Shown: positions 44,218 through 51,483 of the stretch, piece after piece | Layout: each line of letters opens with the position of its first letter | How positions within the stretch are numbered: the stretch's first letter is position 1 | DNA from: Sphingobacteriales bacterium 44-15 | GTDB taxonomy: Bacteria; Bacteroidota; Bacteroidia; Chitinophagales; Chitinophagaceae | Direction of reading: 5' to 3' | DNA length: 64,000 nt | Assembly: GCA_001899685.1 (NCBI GenBank) | Contig: MKWG01000003.1 | Coordinates: 1 to 64,000 of the forward strand | The notes under the pieces: generated by a model | Databases searched by the model: none | What the model was told of the DNA's origin: nothing | What the model saw: only the letters and a program-made list of their open reading frames with translations | Position numbers and translations under genes: made by a program

Positions 44218-44336
44218 CGATTTGCCTGGCGCATTTCAAATTTTCTCGGCACATATTTCCCTCACCCTGCAATCCCCTCTCCGCGCAGCAGAGAGGGGAG
44301 AAATGGTGCGAAAATTTGAAATGCACCCGATTTGCC
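44218..44336. mobile_element. MITE-like element with 9-bp target-site duplication
   Basis: The 9-mer cgatttgcc occurs at 44218-44226 and 44328-44336. Between the copies lie terminal inverted repeats GGYGCATTTCAAATTTTC (18 bp, one mismatch: 44228-44245 and 44310-44326) and an inner hairpin cccctctc/gagagggg. The total element is about 100 bp with no coding capacity. These are the hallmarks of a miniature inverted-repeat transposable element mobilised by a transposase elsewhere. The right duplication contains the -33 TTTG of the ytxJ promoter. Confidence 0.8.
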
Positions 44337-44362
44337 GGATAAGATAAACTCAAATAATTTTG
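44331..44362 (+). promoter_or_regulatory. Consensus promoter of ytxJ, apparently leaderless
   Basis: TTTG (44331-44334), 20 nt, then TAATTTTG (44355-44362) is a full consensus match. The ATG is at 44367, only 4 nt after the -7 box, so transcription should start at the initiation codon. The -33 box lies inside the right target duplication of the MITE. Confidence 0.65.
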
Positions 44363-44366
44363 CAGC

Positions 44367-44699
44367 ATGGAATGGAAAAAGCTTACTTCAGAAGTACAAT
44401 GGTCTGAAATACTTGAACGCTCTTACCAAAAGCCACAGGTGATCTATAAACACTCTCCGAGGTGCAGCATAAGCAGTGTGGTAAAGTCGAGGCTTGAAAG
44501 AAGTAATATGGGATCGGATATTGATTTCTATTTTCTCGATGTTATTGCAGATCGCGGGCTTTCCCGGGCAATTGCGGAAGATATGCGCGTGGTACACGAA
44601 TCCCCACAGGTATTATTGATCAGGGATGGCTCCTGCGTCTATAATGAGAGCCATAGCGCCATTATGATGGACGAGATCGTGGAAAAGAGTAGCACCTGA
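44367..44699 (+). CDS. ytxJ: Bacillithiol-system redox protein YtxJ
   Basis: This 110-residue thioredoxin-fold protein has the active-site motif Cys33-Ser-Ile-Ser (SPRCSISSVV), the usual monothiol form of YtxJ, followed by 'YFLDVIADRGLSRAIAEDM' and the cis-Pro region 'HESPQVLLIRDG'. YtxJ proteins act as monothiol bacilliredoxins that remove bacillithiol from proteins. This implies that the organism makes bacillithiol, as many Bacteroidetes do. Confidence 0.9.
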   Translation: MEWKKLTSEVQWSEILERSYQKPQVIYKHSPRCSISSVVKSRLERSNMGSDIDFYFLDVIADRGLSRAIAEDMRVVHESPQVLLIRDGSCVYNESHSAIMMDEIVEKSST

Positions 44700-44750
44700 T
44701 CTTTTAAACAGATATTTTCCGTAACTTGGTAGCTACAATTCACCAAATAA

Positions 44751-44759
44751 AAAGGAGGT
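44751..44759 (+). promoter_or_regulatory. Near-perfect Shine-Dalgarno site (rare in this genome)
   Basis: AAAGGAGGT, 5 nt before the ATG at 44764, is the strongest SD seen in the window. Other genes here lack such sites, as expected for Bacteroidetes. It marks the following 15-codon frame as probably translated. Confidence 0.55.
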
Positions 44760-44763
44760 ATTC

Positions 44764-44811
44764 ATGTTATCTACAGATAGATCATGGACGCCTTCGGTTG
44801 CTGTCGCGTAA
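44764..44811 (+). CDS. 15-residue peptide ORF in a short stand-alone transcript
   Basis: The frame MLSTDRSWTPSVAVA ends with TAA. It follows the SD at 44751 and precedes two hairpins, the second an intrinsic terminator at 44853-44877. A -7-like TAACTTGG lies at about 44722-44729. A second 15-codon frame starts at 44783 in another phase (MDAFGCCRVTGLSIK). It could be a regulatory leader, a toxin-like peptide or a translation sensor. No homologue is recognised. Not a shadow of any larger gene. Confidence 0.4.
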   Translation: MLSTDRSWTPSVAVA

Positions 44812-44852
44812 CCGGGCTTTCCATAAAATAATCTGCCGGCTTTTGGGCCGGG

Positions 44853-44877
44853 AATCCCTGCATAGCAGGGATTTTTT
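44853..44877 (+). terminator. Intrinsic terminator after the mini-ORF
   Basis: aatccctgc-ata-gcagggatt, a perfect 9-bp stem with a 3-nt loop, is followed by TTTTTT. A weaker ccggc/gccgg hairpin precedes it. Confidence 0.85.
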
Positions 44878-45000
44878 GCATGCACAGCGGGAAACTGAAT
44901 TATGCCCGGATCACATCCGTTAAAAATAGTATACTTGCACCTGTTTAGCCGGTGTTGTGTTAACAATCACTTGTCATATTTCCTGGTAAGAAGGAGACGG

Positions 45001-45062
45001 CAAGTGTGAGTATTTCACATTTATCGCCGGCCGGCAGGCCTGCCGTTTTACATTTAACATAG
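45001..45062. repeat. Repeat relic upstream of the membrane-protein gene
   Basis: It contains tatttcacatttatcg (family 1 tail words) and gccggcaggcctgccg, which resembles the ctgtcggcaggcagg part of the family 1 copy at 9313-9410. No gene is seen in 44880-45093. Confidence 0.45.
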
Positions 45063-45093
45063 CGCTAATTAATACCTATTAATCACAGACTTC

Positions 45094-45486
45094 ATGAAAT
45101 ATTCTCAATGGATGGGGCTGGCTTTTGCCGTGGTAGTAATTGTTTCCTGTTATCTTCCCTGGATGCAGGTGCCCGTATTACAAACGGTTGCAACGGGGAT
45201 GGATAATGGTGGTACCAACCTGGGCAAACCGGGAAAACTGACTATCATTTTTTGCGTGATCGCCGCTGTTCTTTTTGTCATTCCACGGATATGGGCCAAA
45301 AGAGCCAACCTGGTGTTTTGTGCGCTGGCAGTAGCCTGGGCTGTAAGAAATTTTCTTTTATACGCCCGCTGTGAAATGGGCACCTGCCCGGTAAGAAAAT
45401 ATGGAATGTATATTATGCTCGCCGGCGCTCTTTTAATGTTCCTGGCAGCACTGTTTCCTGATACTTCTGTTAAAGAGAAGGAATAA
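45094..45486 (+). CDS. Four-helix membrane protein, uncharacterised
   Basis: This 130-residue protein has four predicted membrane helices (about 5-24, 48-65, 71-90 and 104-122) and short loops. Two cysteines sit in the loop 'YARCEMGTCPVRKYG', and a third is in helix 1. No family was recognised. A -7-like TATACTTG (about 44931-44938) may be its promoter. It has no operon partner. Confidence 0.65.
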   Translation: MKYSQWMGLAFAVVVIVSCYLPWMQVPVLQTVATGMDNGGTNLGKPGKLTIIFCVIAAVLFVIPRIWAKRANLVFCALAVAWAVRNFLLYARCEMGTCPVRKYGMYIMLAGALLMFLAALFPDTSVKEKE

Positions 45487-45563
45487 GGGATAAGGTGTGA
45501 GCTATGGGCTATGAGCCGGTAGCCACAGCTCACAGCCACCATACTACCTTATACCATTGCACC

Positions 45564-46787
45564 CTACACCTTACTTCTTCTCCCTTCTATATTAGGAAGA
45601 AAACCGGTAATGATCCCGATCAGCGGCAAATAAGCGCAGATGGAAAATACATACTCAATGCCGGTGCGGTCGGCAAGCCATCCCAGCACAGCCGATCCGA
45701 TCCCGCCCATGCCAAATGCAAAGCCAAAGAAAAGTCCGGCTATCATTCCTACTTTGCCCGGGATAAGCTCCGTAGCATATACGAGAATGGCTGAAAATGC
45801 AGAAGAAATGATCAGCCCTACCAAGATCGCCAGCACCACGGTTGCAAATAAATTTACATGGGGCAAAAGCAGCGAAAACGGTGCAGCACCCAGAATGGAA
45901 ACCCAAATGATCAGTTTCCTGCCGTACCTGTCGCCTAACGGTCCGCCCAGGATAGTGCCTGCAGCTACGGCAGCAAGAAATGCAAAGAGGAATAATTGTG
46001 ATTGCTGCACACTTACTCCAAACTTATGGATCAGGTAGAAAGTAAAATAATTGGTCATGGAAGCCATATAAAAGTACTTGGAAAAGATCAGCGCCAGCAG
46101 GATGAATATAGAAGCAATGATCTTGTTCCTGCTGATATGCCTTCTTTTTGTTGTTGCGGAATGTGCAGCAATACCTTCACCTGCCAATACCATATTTGCC
46201 TGGTACCACCGCCCCACCGCAGTAAGAATGATAATTGCCAGGATGGCAAATAACGCAAACCAGCTAATATATAACTGCCCATAGGGAACAACAATAAGGG
46301 CAGCTAAAAGCGGGCCTGCCGCAGCGCCTGTATTGCCTCCTACCTGGAAGATAGATTGCGCTAATCCTTTTTTTCCGCCCGATGCCAGATGCGCTACACG
46401 GGAAGCCTCGGGGTGAAAAACAGATGAGCCCATACCGATAAGGCTTACTGAAGCGAGGATGAGGGGAAAGCTGTTTGCAAATGACATGCAGAGCAGCCCG
46501 ATAAAAGTAAATCCCATGCCTATGGCCAGTGATTTAGGATGAGGTTTTTTGTCGGTATAATGCCCTACAAAGGGCTGCAGGATGGATGCGGTAAGCTGGA
46601 ATACCAGGGTAATGAGCCCTACCTGCGCAAAGCTCAGGTGGAAATTGCTCTTTAACATCGGGTATATGGAGGGAATGACCGATTGTATGAGGTCATTTAG
46701 CAAATGGGAAAAGCTGATGGCAATTAAGATAGCGTATACTGTTTGCCTCGTATTGGCTGCTATAGCGGGAGAAACAGAATTTTTCAT
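45564..46787 (-). CDS. MFS transporter, fosmidomycin-resistance (Fsr) type
   Basis: This 407-residue major-facilitator exporter has twelve helices. The Fsr-type N-terminus 'FSHLLNDLIQSVIPSIYPML', 'HYTDKKPHPKSLAIGMG' (loop 2-3 motif A variant), 'GMGSSVFHPEASRVAHLASG' and 'QSIFQVGGNTGAAAGPLLAA' are typical of that subfamily. The second half has 'GGPLGDRYGRKLIIW'. The gene lies 46 bp downstream of a GntR-family regulator, and an identical 12-bp motif precedes both genes. The exported compound is unknown. Confidence 0.88.
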   Translation of the reverse strand: MKNSVSPAIAANTRQTVYAILIAISFSHLLNDLIQSVIPSIYPMLKSNFHLSFAQVGLITLVFQLTASILQPFVGHYTDKKPHPKSLAIGMGFTFIGLLCMSFANSFPLILASVSLIGMGSSVFHPEASRVAHLASGGKKGLAQSIFQVGGNTGAAAGPLLAALIVVPYGQLYISWFALFAILAIIILTAVGRWYQANMVLAGEGIAAHSATTKRRHISRNKIIASIFILLALIFSKYFYMASMTNYFTFYLIHKFGVSVQQSQLFLFAFLAAVAAGTILGGPLGDRYGRKLIIWVSILGAAPFSLLLPHVNLFATVVLAILVGLIISSAFSAILVYATELIPGKVGMIAGLFFGFAFGMGGIGSAVLGWLADRTGIEYVFSICAYLPLIGIITGFLPNIEGRRSKV

Positions 46788-46798
46788 AAATAATAGTT

Positions 46799-46817
46799 CA
46801 TCAGGTCATCTGATGTT
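46799..46817 (-). promoter_or_regulatory. Putative GntR operator before the MFS gene
   Basis: catcag-gtcat-ctgatg (46799-46815) is a perfect 6-bp inverted repeat. The 12-mer tcatctgatgtt (46806-46817) recurs exactly at 47506-47517 upstream of the GntR gene, and the two 18-mers starting 'atca' differ at two positions only. Confidence 0.55.
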
Positions 46818-46833
46818 ATACAGGTTTAAAAAA

Positions 46834-47487
46834 TTATATGTTGCCAATGATCTTATTAACAACCTTCAGCGCATTCCGGGCGTTCCGGTCTTTTATCTGT
46901 TGCAGCAGATCCTGATGCAGCAACTGCGTTTTAATGAAGGCAGTGGTATCTTTATATTGCTTCATAAAGAACTTGCTGATATGCTCTGAAGTAACCTTAT
47001 AAAGTTCTGCCAGGAATGTATTGCCGCAACTGTCTGCTATAGCCACGTGAAAGGCTATATCGGCTTCAATGCATTTTTTTATCTGCCCGGACTGAGCATA
47101 TGCAAGGCGTTCTTTCAGTTGTTGATTTATCCGGGCAATATCCTTATTGGTCCGGTGAAGCGCGGCTTTCTCAGCTATTCTCACTTCAAGGAGCTGCCTT
47201 ACTTCCAGCAGGTCGGTAAAATTGGCTTTTTCTATGGTGGTATCCAGCGCCTCATTGCCGGAGGTGCTTATAACAGATGTGCCAATGCCCTGCTGAACGC
47301 TTACATATCCCGAATTGACCAGCAGCTTTACCGCTTCACGTATGGTGGATCTGCCCACGCCGAATTGCTGCATTAATGCAGGTTCTGTAGGCAGCTTTTG
47401 ACCAGGGCCGTATACGCCGGCCTGGATCTTATCCCGGAGTATGCCATAAACTTCCTGTACCAGTGATTTTCTTTGGATCGTTTCCAT
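46834..47487 (-). CDS. FadR-type GntR transcriptional regulator
   Basis: This 217-residue repressor has an N-terminal winged helix (about 10-75, 'LMQQFGVGRSTIREAVKLLV' recognition helix, then 'YVSVQQGIGTSV') and a C-terminal FCD ligand domain (about 90-215) whose metal-binding positions include 'EADIAFHVAIA'. FCD regulators usually respond to a carboxylate metabolite. It precedes the MFS exporter on the same strand and shares an operator motif, so it probably represses the pair. Confidence 0.9.
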   Translation of the reverse strand: METIQRKSLVQEVYGILRDKIQAGVYGPGQKLPTEPALMQQFGVGRSTIREAVKLLVNSGYVSVQQGIGTSVISTSGNEALDTTIEKANFTDLLEVRQLLEVRIAEKAALHRTNKDIARINQQLKERLAYAQSGQIKKCIEADIAFHVAIADSCGNTFLAELYKVTSEHISKFFMKQYKDTTAFIKTQLLHQDLLQQIKDRNARNALKVVNKIIGNI

Positions 47488-47505
47488 AATTATTAAAAGA
47501 TCATA

Positions 47506-47517
47506 TCATCTGATGTT
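47506..47517 (-). promoter_or_regulatory. Putative autoregulatory operator before gntR
   Basis: tcatctgatgtt repeats the motif found before the MFS gene. Its position 20-30 bp before the GntR start codon fits autorepression. Confidence 0.5.
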
Positions 47518-47590
47518 TGACAAAGGTAGCAGATTTAAATGAAGCATTATAAATATTTTTTTTCGGTTAATTAAAACTTTAGGGGGGAAA

Positions 47591-47627
47591 TCTGAAGGGT
47601 CCGTCCCTACCGGGCAGACCCTTCAGA
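47591..47627 (-). terminator. 11-bp perfect hairpin downstream of the OmpA-family gene
   Basis: tctgaagggtc pairs with gacccttcaga around a 15-nt loop. On the minus strand it is followed by TTT and then a C-tract, a weak terminator at best. Confidence 0.55.
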
Positions 47628-47651
47628 CTAAAATATAATACCCTGACAAAA

Positions 47652-49316
47652 TTAATTTTTCAGGATAGTGAACTCCACTCTTCGGTTTAACTGTCTTCCT
47701 TCATCGGTATCGTTAGTGGCTACAGGCTTGGTTTCGCCATATCCTTTGGAAGCAATACGGCTTTCAGGAATACCTTTTGATATGATATAGTCTTTTACGG
47801 ATTTGGCCCTGTTGTCACTCAGCCTGAAATTATAATCATCAGATCCTTTGCTGTCGGTATGGGCGCTCATTTCTATTTCTATAGCGGGGTTTTCTTTTAA
47901 TAAGGTTACCACCCTGTCCAGCTCTACAAAAGATTCCGGGCGCAGATCCCATTTATCAAAATCAAAAAAAACATTGTTTAACCTGACGGTCTGCCCTATT
48001 TCTATAGGAACGAGGTAAAGGTCTTTATGGATCTCTTTATATCCTGCCTTTACAAGGGAGTCCAGGTTCAGGTTCTCGGATTGTGCAAAAAACTTATCCG
48101 CGGTTGCCCTTATCAGGTAGTTCTGATCATAAGGCAGCACGATCTTGAAAGATCCGTCAGCGGGCGCAGATACGCCATTGCCGGCTTCTTTTCCGTCGGG
48201 CAGCGTTTCATATATCAGTGATGCGCTGAGCGGCGCTTTGGTTTTTGCATTATATATATTGCCACTGACCAGCACCACCGGATCCGGCTTTTTCTCTTCC
48301 ATCAGCCTTACGCGAACAATATCACTCTCTCCATACGTATTGAGATTGGTAGTGAGGTAAGCATATTCACCACCTGCATCGAGCGTAAAGAATGCATCCC
48401 AGTCGGGCGTATTGATAGGGCTGCCGAGATTTACAGGGTCGCTCCATTTCTGCCAGGTTTTGTCGAGGCGCCTGGTCATCCATATATCATTATCTCCTAA
48501 TCCACCGGGGCGGTTGCTGCTGAAATAAAGCGTTACCCCGTCGGCGGCCATATAAGGCGTCATTTCATCATAGTCGGGGAGATTTATTTTTTTGCCGAGG
48601 CTTTTAGGCTCTGTCCACCAGCCTTCAGGAGTTAAAAAGCTTACATACAGGTCATTGTTTATGCCATTGCGTTCCGGGGTCATATACAGCAATAAAGTTT
48701 CACCGTCATGCGTCATAGAAGCGCCTGATTGCCGGCCATGATCATACTTTTCATAGTTTTTGATAAATAAAGCATTGGGAGGCGTCCATTCTCCATCCTT
48801 ATCTTTATAAGTCATGCTTACTCCTTTGCTGATGAAAGCGCCTTCATTAAACGCACCGCGCAGCAGCAGCCGGTTATTGTCGGGGGATATCCAGTATACA
48901 GCATTATAATGTGTGGTATTCAGCGGGTATTCCATATGAATGGCGTCGCTCCATTTTCCCATGCTGTCCCTTTCCGAATACCAGATATCCTGCGAGTTGG
49001 GCACAGAACGGTATTTTGTGTTTGCCGGATGGTTCTGGCATATAAAGTACAGGTGGTTGCCATCTGCAGACACAGTAGGGCGTAATTCAGGTAACACAGA
49101 ATTGATCTTTGTACCGAGATTTTCGATCTTTATAATAGTGCCTGAAGTAATGATATTTTCTTTCTGCTCGATCAGTCCGCCTGAAGTATCAGCGACCATA
49201 GGTTGCGAAAGACCAATGTATGCACAGGCAGAGAAAGTAATAATACTTATAACCTTTTTCACAGGATTACTTTTGTATATATAACGCTTACCTGCAACCG
49301 AATGATGTTTATCCAT
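47652..49316 (-). CDS. OmpA-family protein with PD40 propeller
   Basis: This 554-residue envelope protein starts at the ATG at 49316; a GTG at 49262 (VKKVISIITFSACAYIGLS) would give a cleaner signal peptide. TolB-like PD40 repeats follow (about 70-350, 'LRPTVSADGNHLYFICQNHP', 'EMTPYMAADGVTLYFSSNRP'). A carboxypeptidase-regulatory-like domain comes next (about 355-425), then an OmpA peptidoglycan-binding domain with 'FDFDKWDLRPES', 'MSAHTDSKGSDDYNFRLSDN' and 'ASKGYGETKPVATN'. It likely links the outer membrane to peptidoglycan. The PD40 partner is unknown. Confidence 0.9.
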   Translation of the reverse strand: MDKHHSVAGKRYIYKSNPVKKVISIITFSACAYIGLSQPMVADTSGGLIEQKENIITSGTIIKIENLGTKINSVLPELRPTVSADGNHLYFICQNHPANTKYRSVPNSQDIWYSERDSMGKWSDAIHMEYPLNTTHYNAVYWISPDNNRLLLRGAFNEGAFISKGVSMTYKDKDGEWTPPNALFIKNYEKYDHGRQSGASMTHDGETLLLYMTPERNGINNDLYVSFLTPEGWWTEPKSLGKKINLPDYDEMTPYMAADGVTLYFSSNRPGGLGDNDIWMTRRLDKTWQKWSDPVNLGSPINTPDWDAFFTLDAGGEYAYLTTNLNTYGESDIVRVRLMEEKKPDPVVLVSGNIYNAKTKAPLSASLIYETLPDGKEAGNGVSAPADGSFKIVLPYDQNYLIRATADKFFAQSENLNLDSLVKAGYKEIHKDLYLVPIEIGQTVRLNNVFFDFDKWDLRPESFVELDRVVTLLKENPAIEIEMSAHTDSKGSDDYNFRLSDNRAKSVKDYIISKGIPESRIASKGYGETKPVATNDTDEGRQLNRRVEFTILKN

Positions 49317-49426
49317 ATATTGCCATGCATCTTCTCTAAATTATTTATCTTATGATAAGCGCTGGTATATACAGCAGGAAAGCTGTACATCGGGTATATT
49401 GGGTATATTCATATATTTTTCGTTAC

Positions 49427-50368
49427 ATGAAGAATACAATCCCGGTTATGAACAAAGCGCTTACATTTCTGATCTTTATTTTAGTTCTTATCGGCTGCCA
49501 GGAAACTGCCACACATGAAAATAAATCCGGCAATGCACCTTTTCCTGAAGTATTGGTACACTTTACACCGTATGAGCATAATCCTGTCTTTGCAGGCACC
49601 GACACCTCTACCTGGGATCGTAAGATAAGGGAGCGGGGCTATATATTATTCGAAAATGATGTATACCGTATGTGGTATACCGGTTATAATAATGAGGAAT
49701 CGGAAAGGCATCTCGGGTATGCTGTATCAGAAGATGGTATCACCTGGAAGCGTGACAGCGACAAACCCATATATGATTCCGGGTGGGTGGAAGATATGTG
49801 CGTAATAAAAGTGAACGACACCTACTATATGTTTGCCGAAGGCCGTAATGATATAGCGCACATGCTGACATCAGCGGATGGTATTCAATGGAAGGAAGCA
49901 GGTAACCTTAATATCAGGAAAACGAACGGAGCGCCAATAGACAAAGGATCTTTTGGAACACCGGCAGTGTGGCATGAAAATAATACCTGGTATCTTTTTT
50001 ATGAAAGAGGAGACCTCGGTGTCTGGCTGGCTACATCACCGGATGCAAAAACGTGGACCAATGTGCAGGATGATCCTGTGCTGGCGATGGGACCTGCCGG
50101 CTACGACAGGTATGCAGTAGCTATGGACCAGGTGATTAAATACAAAGGACTGTACTATGGATATTATCATGCTTCCGATACCAAAGAGTGGAAGGAATGG
50201 ACCACCAATGTAGCGGTAAGTGAGGATCTTGTTCACTGGAAAAAATATGAGCACAACCCCATTATGAAGCATGACAGGTCGAGCGGGATAATAGTATATA
50301 ACGGAAAAGACTACAGGCTGTACACCATGCACCCTGCTGTTAATTTATTCCTGCCTTCCGGCAAATAA
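49427..50368 (+). CDS. Glycosidase-like five-bladed propeller lipoprotein
   Basis: This 313-residue lipoprotein starts at the ATG at 49427 and has lipobox LVLIGC (Cys22), then repeats of the GH43/GH32/GH130 superfamily: 'YRMWYTGYNNEESERHLGYA', 'SEDGITWKRDSDKPI', 'WYLFYERGDLGVWLATSPD' and 'VSEDLVHWKKYEHNPI'. The family is five-bladed with acidic catalytic residues near 'DRK' and 'YER', but assignment to a numbered family needs a search. It is probably a periplasmic or surface enzyme acting on plant or microbial sugars. It is divergent from the OmpA gene. Confidence 0.75.
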   Translation: MKNTIPVMNKALTFLIFILVLIGCQETATHENKSGNAPFPEVLVHFTPYEHNPVFAGTDTSTWDRKIRERGYILFENDVYRMWYTGYNNEESERHLGYAVSEDGITWKRDSDKPIYDSGWVEDMCVIKVNDTYYMFAEGRNDIAHMLTSADGIQWKEAGNLNIRKTNGAPIDKGSFGTPAVWHENNTWYLFYERGDLGVWLATSPDAKTWTNVQDDPVLAMGPAGYDRYAVAMDQVIKYKGLYYGYYHASDTKEWKEWTTNVAVSEDLVHWKKYEHNPIMKHDRSSGIIVYNGKDYRLYTMHPAVNLFLPSGK

Positions 50369-50495
50369 GTTATTGATCACTATTTTGCCGTAACAATCCT
50401 GAGACGTGAAAAGTGAGACCTTCATCTTTGATTTCTGACGTTTCACGATCAACATAGCAATGTTTTTTCTATGCCACAAATGCCCAGTCAAAGCC

Positions 50496-50635
50496 TTATT
50501 TGTACATGCTGTACAACAAAAGAAGAAATAGCCACGAATTCCAGCGTCCCGCGGAACGCAGGAATTCGTGGCTTCGTGGCTATCTCTTAAAAAAGTTATA
50601 ACAGGAATGGCTTGTTGTACAGCATACACAAATAA
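50496..50635. mobile_element. 140-bp nested inverted-repeat element (MITE-like)
   Basis: The outer arms at 50496-50519 and 50612-50635 are complementary at 22 of 24 positions (core ATGCTGTACAACAA). Inside, 50530-50542 and 50561-50573 form a perfect 13-bp inverted repeat (agccacgaattcc), with the family 2 hairpin between. It has no coding capacity. No target-site duplication was seen. Confidence 0.65.
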
Positions 50636-50682
50636 ATACATTAAAATCCATTCGTGCATCCGTGGCTTTGCTGTATCCGGAA

Positions 50683-50719
50683 ATCATCCCGCGCAACGCG
50701 GGATGCTGGAATTCGTAGC
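50683..50719 (-). repeat. Family 2 repeat, inverted copy C
   Basis: It is the reverse complement of the core at 5351-5387 with a few differences and keeps the perfect hairpin tcccgcg-caa-cgcggga. Together with copies A and B it shows the family in both orientations. Confidence 0.7.
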
Positions 50720-50776
50720 TATAGTCATTGAGCAGGCTCCATATTGAACCCTGTATTACAGGTCCGGGAATACTTA

Positions 50777-51067
50777 TTATAATGTAATAACGCTGTTGGT
50801 ACCGCCGTATTGATTAGGCGCTTCGGCATCTGCATCAGGCTCATTCAGCCAGATCGTTTCATTGACCAGGTATTTAAATTCATGCTTGGAATCCTTAGGC
50901 AGATTTACGTCCGCGCTGAAGGTGCCGTCTTTCTTCCTGCTCATAACAACGGCATTTTGCCAGTCACTATTCAAGCCTAAAATTTCTACTGTTTCGGCGT
51001 TCTCCGGTTTGAAAGCAAATTTTACTTTGCAATAATCTTTGGTTTTGAAATAGGTTTTCTGTACCAT
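50777..51067 (-). CDS. Isoamylase-N/CBM48-like glycogen-binding protein
   Basis: This 96-residue single-domain protein has the early-set fold of AMPK-type glycogen-binding and CBM48 domains: 'CKVKFAFKPENAETVEILGL', 'NSDWQNAVVMSRKKDGTF' and 'HEFKYLVNETIWLNEPDADA'. It has no catalytic domain. It may bind glycogen or starch as a stand-alone module. TACTTTTG on the minus strand at 51194-51187 is a candidate -7 box, giving a leader of about 115 nt. Confidence 0.85.
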   Translation of the reverse strand: MVQKTYFKTKDYCKVKFAFKPENAETVEILGLNSDWQNAVVMSRKKDGTFSADVNLPKDSKHEFKYLVNETIWLNEPDADAEAPNQYGGTNSVITL

Positions 51068-51483
51068 TTTCTGCTTTTTGAAGTTGATGTATAAAAATAA
51101 TTAACTATAAGTCGGCCGAACCGAAAAATCAGCAAAGCAAACGTGCAGGGGCAGGGTAGATATTCTTTCTTTATACAATAATGCTACAAAAGTAACCTAT
51201 AAGTTATTATTTTTTTACATCTTTCCGTGAATGCCTTGTCCTTCTCTTATATAATAATGTATTTGTTATTGGTAAGGAATGTATTAGACAGTTTTTGCCC
51301 ATGTTAAATATTTTGAAAACTTATATGATGTAGCTGGTGCCTGGTAATAAAAAGACCGCCACCTCGTTAATGTCTGATACTATATTCAGGTAAAATGACT
51401 TTTGTAAAAATGTTAAGAGAGGTTTAAACCTTGTAATACAAGAGAAGGTCTATGCCTGAACATTTATAATTAATCCTCAATGT
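51068..51483. other. 416-bp divergent intergenic region
   Basis: It contains the candidate promoter of the CBM48 gene (51187-51194) and AT-rich DNA upstream of the lipoprotein gene. No tRNA, hairpin or repeat of note was seen. Confidence 0.4.

Larger units (their letters stand above)
50369..50776. other. 408-bp gene-free region filled by repeats
   Basis: It contains an inverted family 1 copy (50400-50455), the 140-bp nested element (50496-50635), family 2 copy B inside it and copy C at 50683-50719, and a direct-repeat relic attcgtgcatccgtggc at 50650-50666 that recurs with one change at 5606-5622. No coding frame is seen. Confidence 0.7.
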
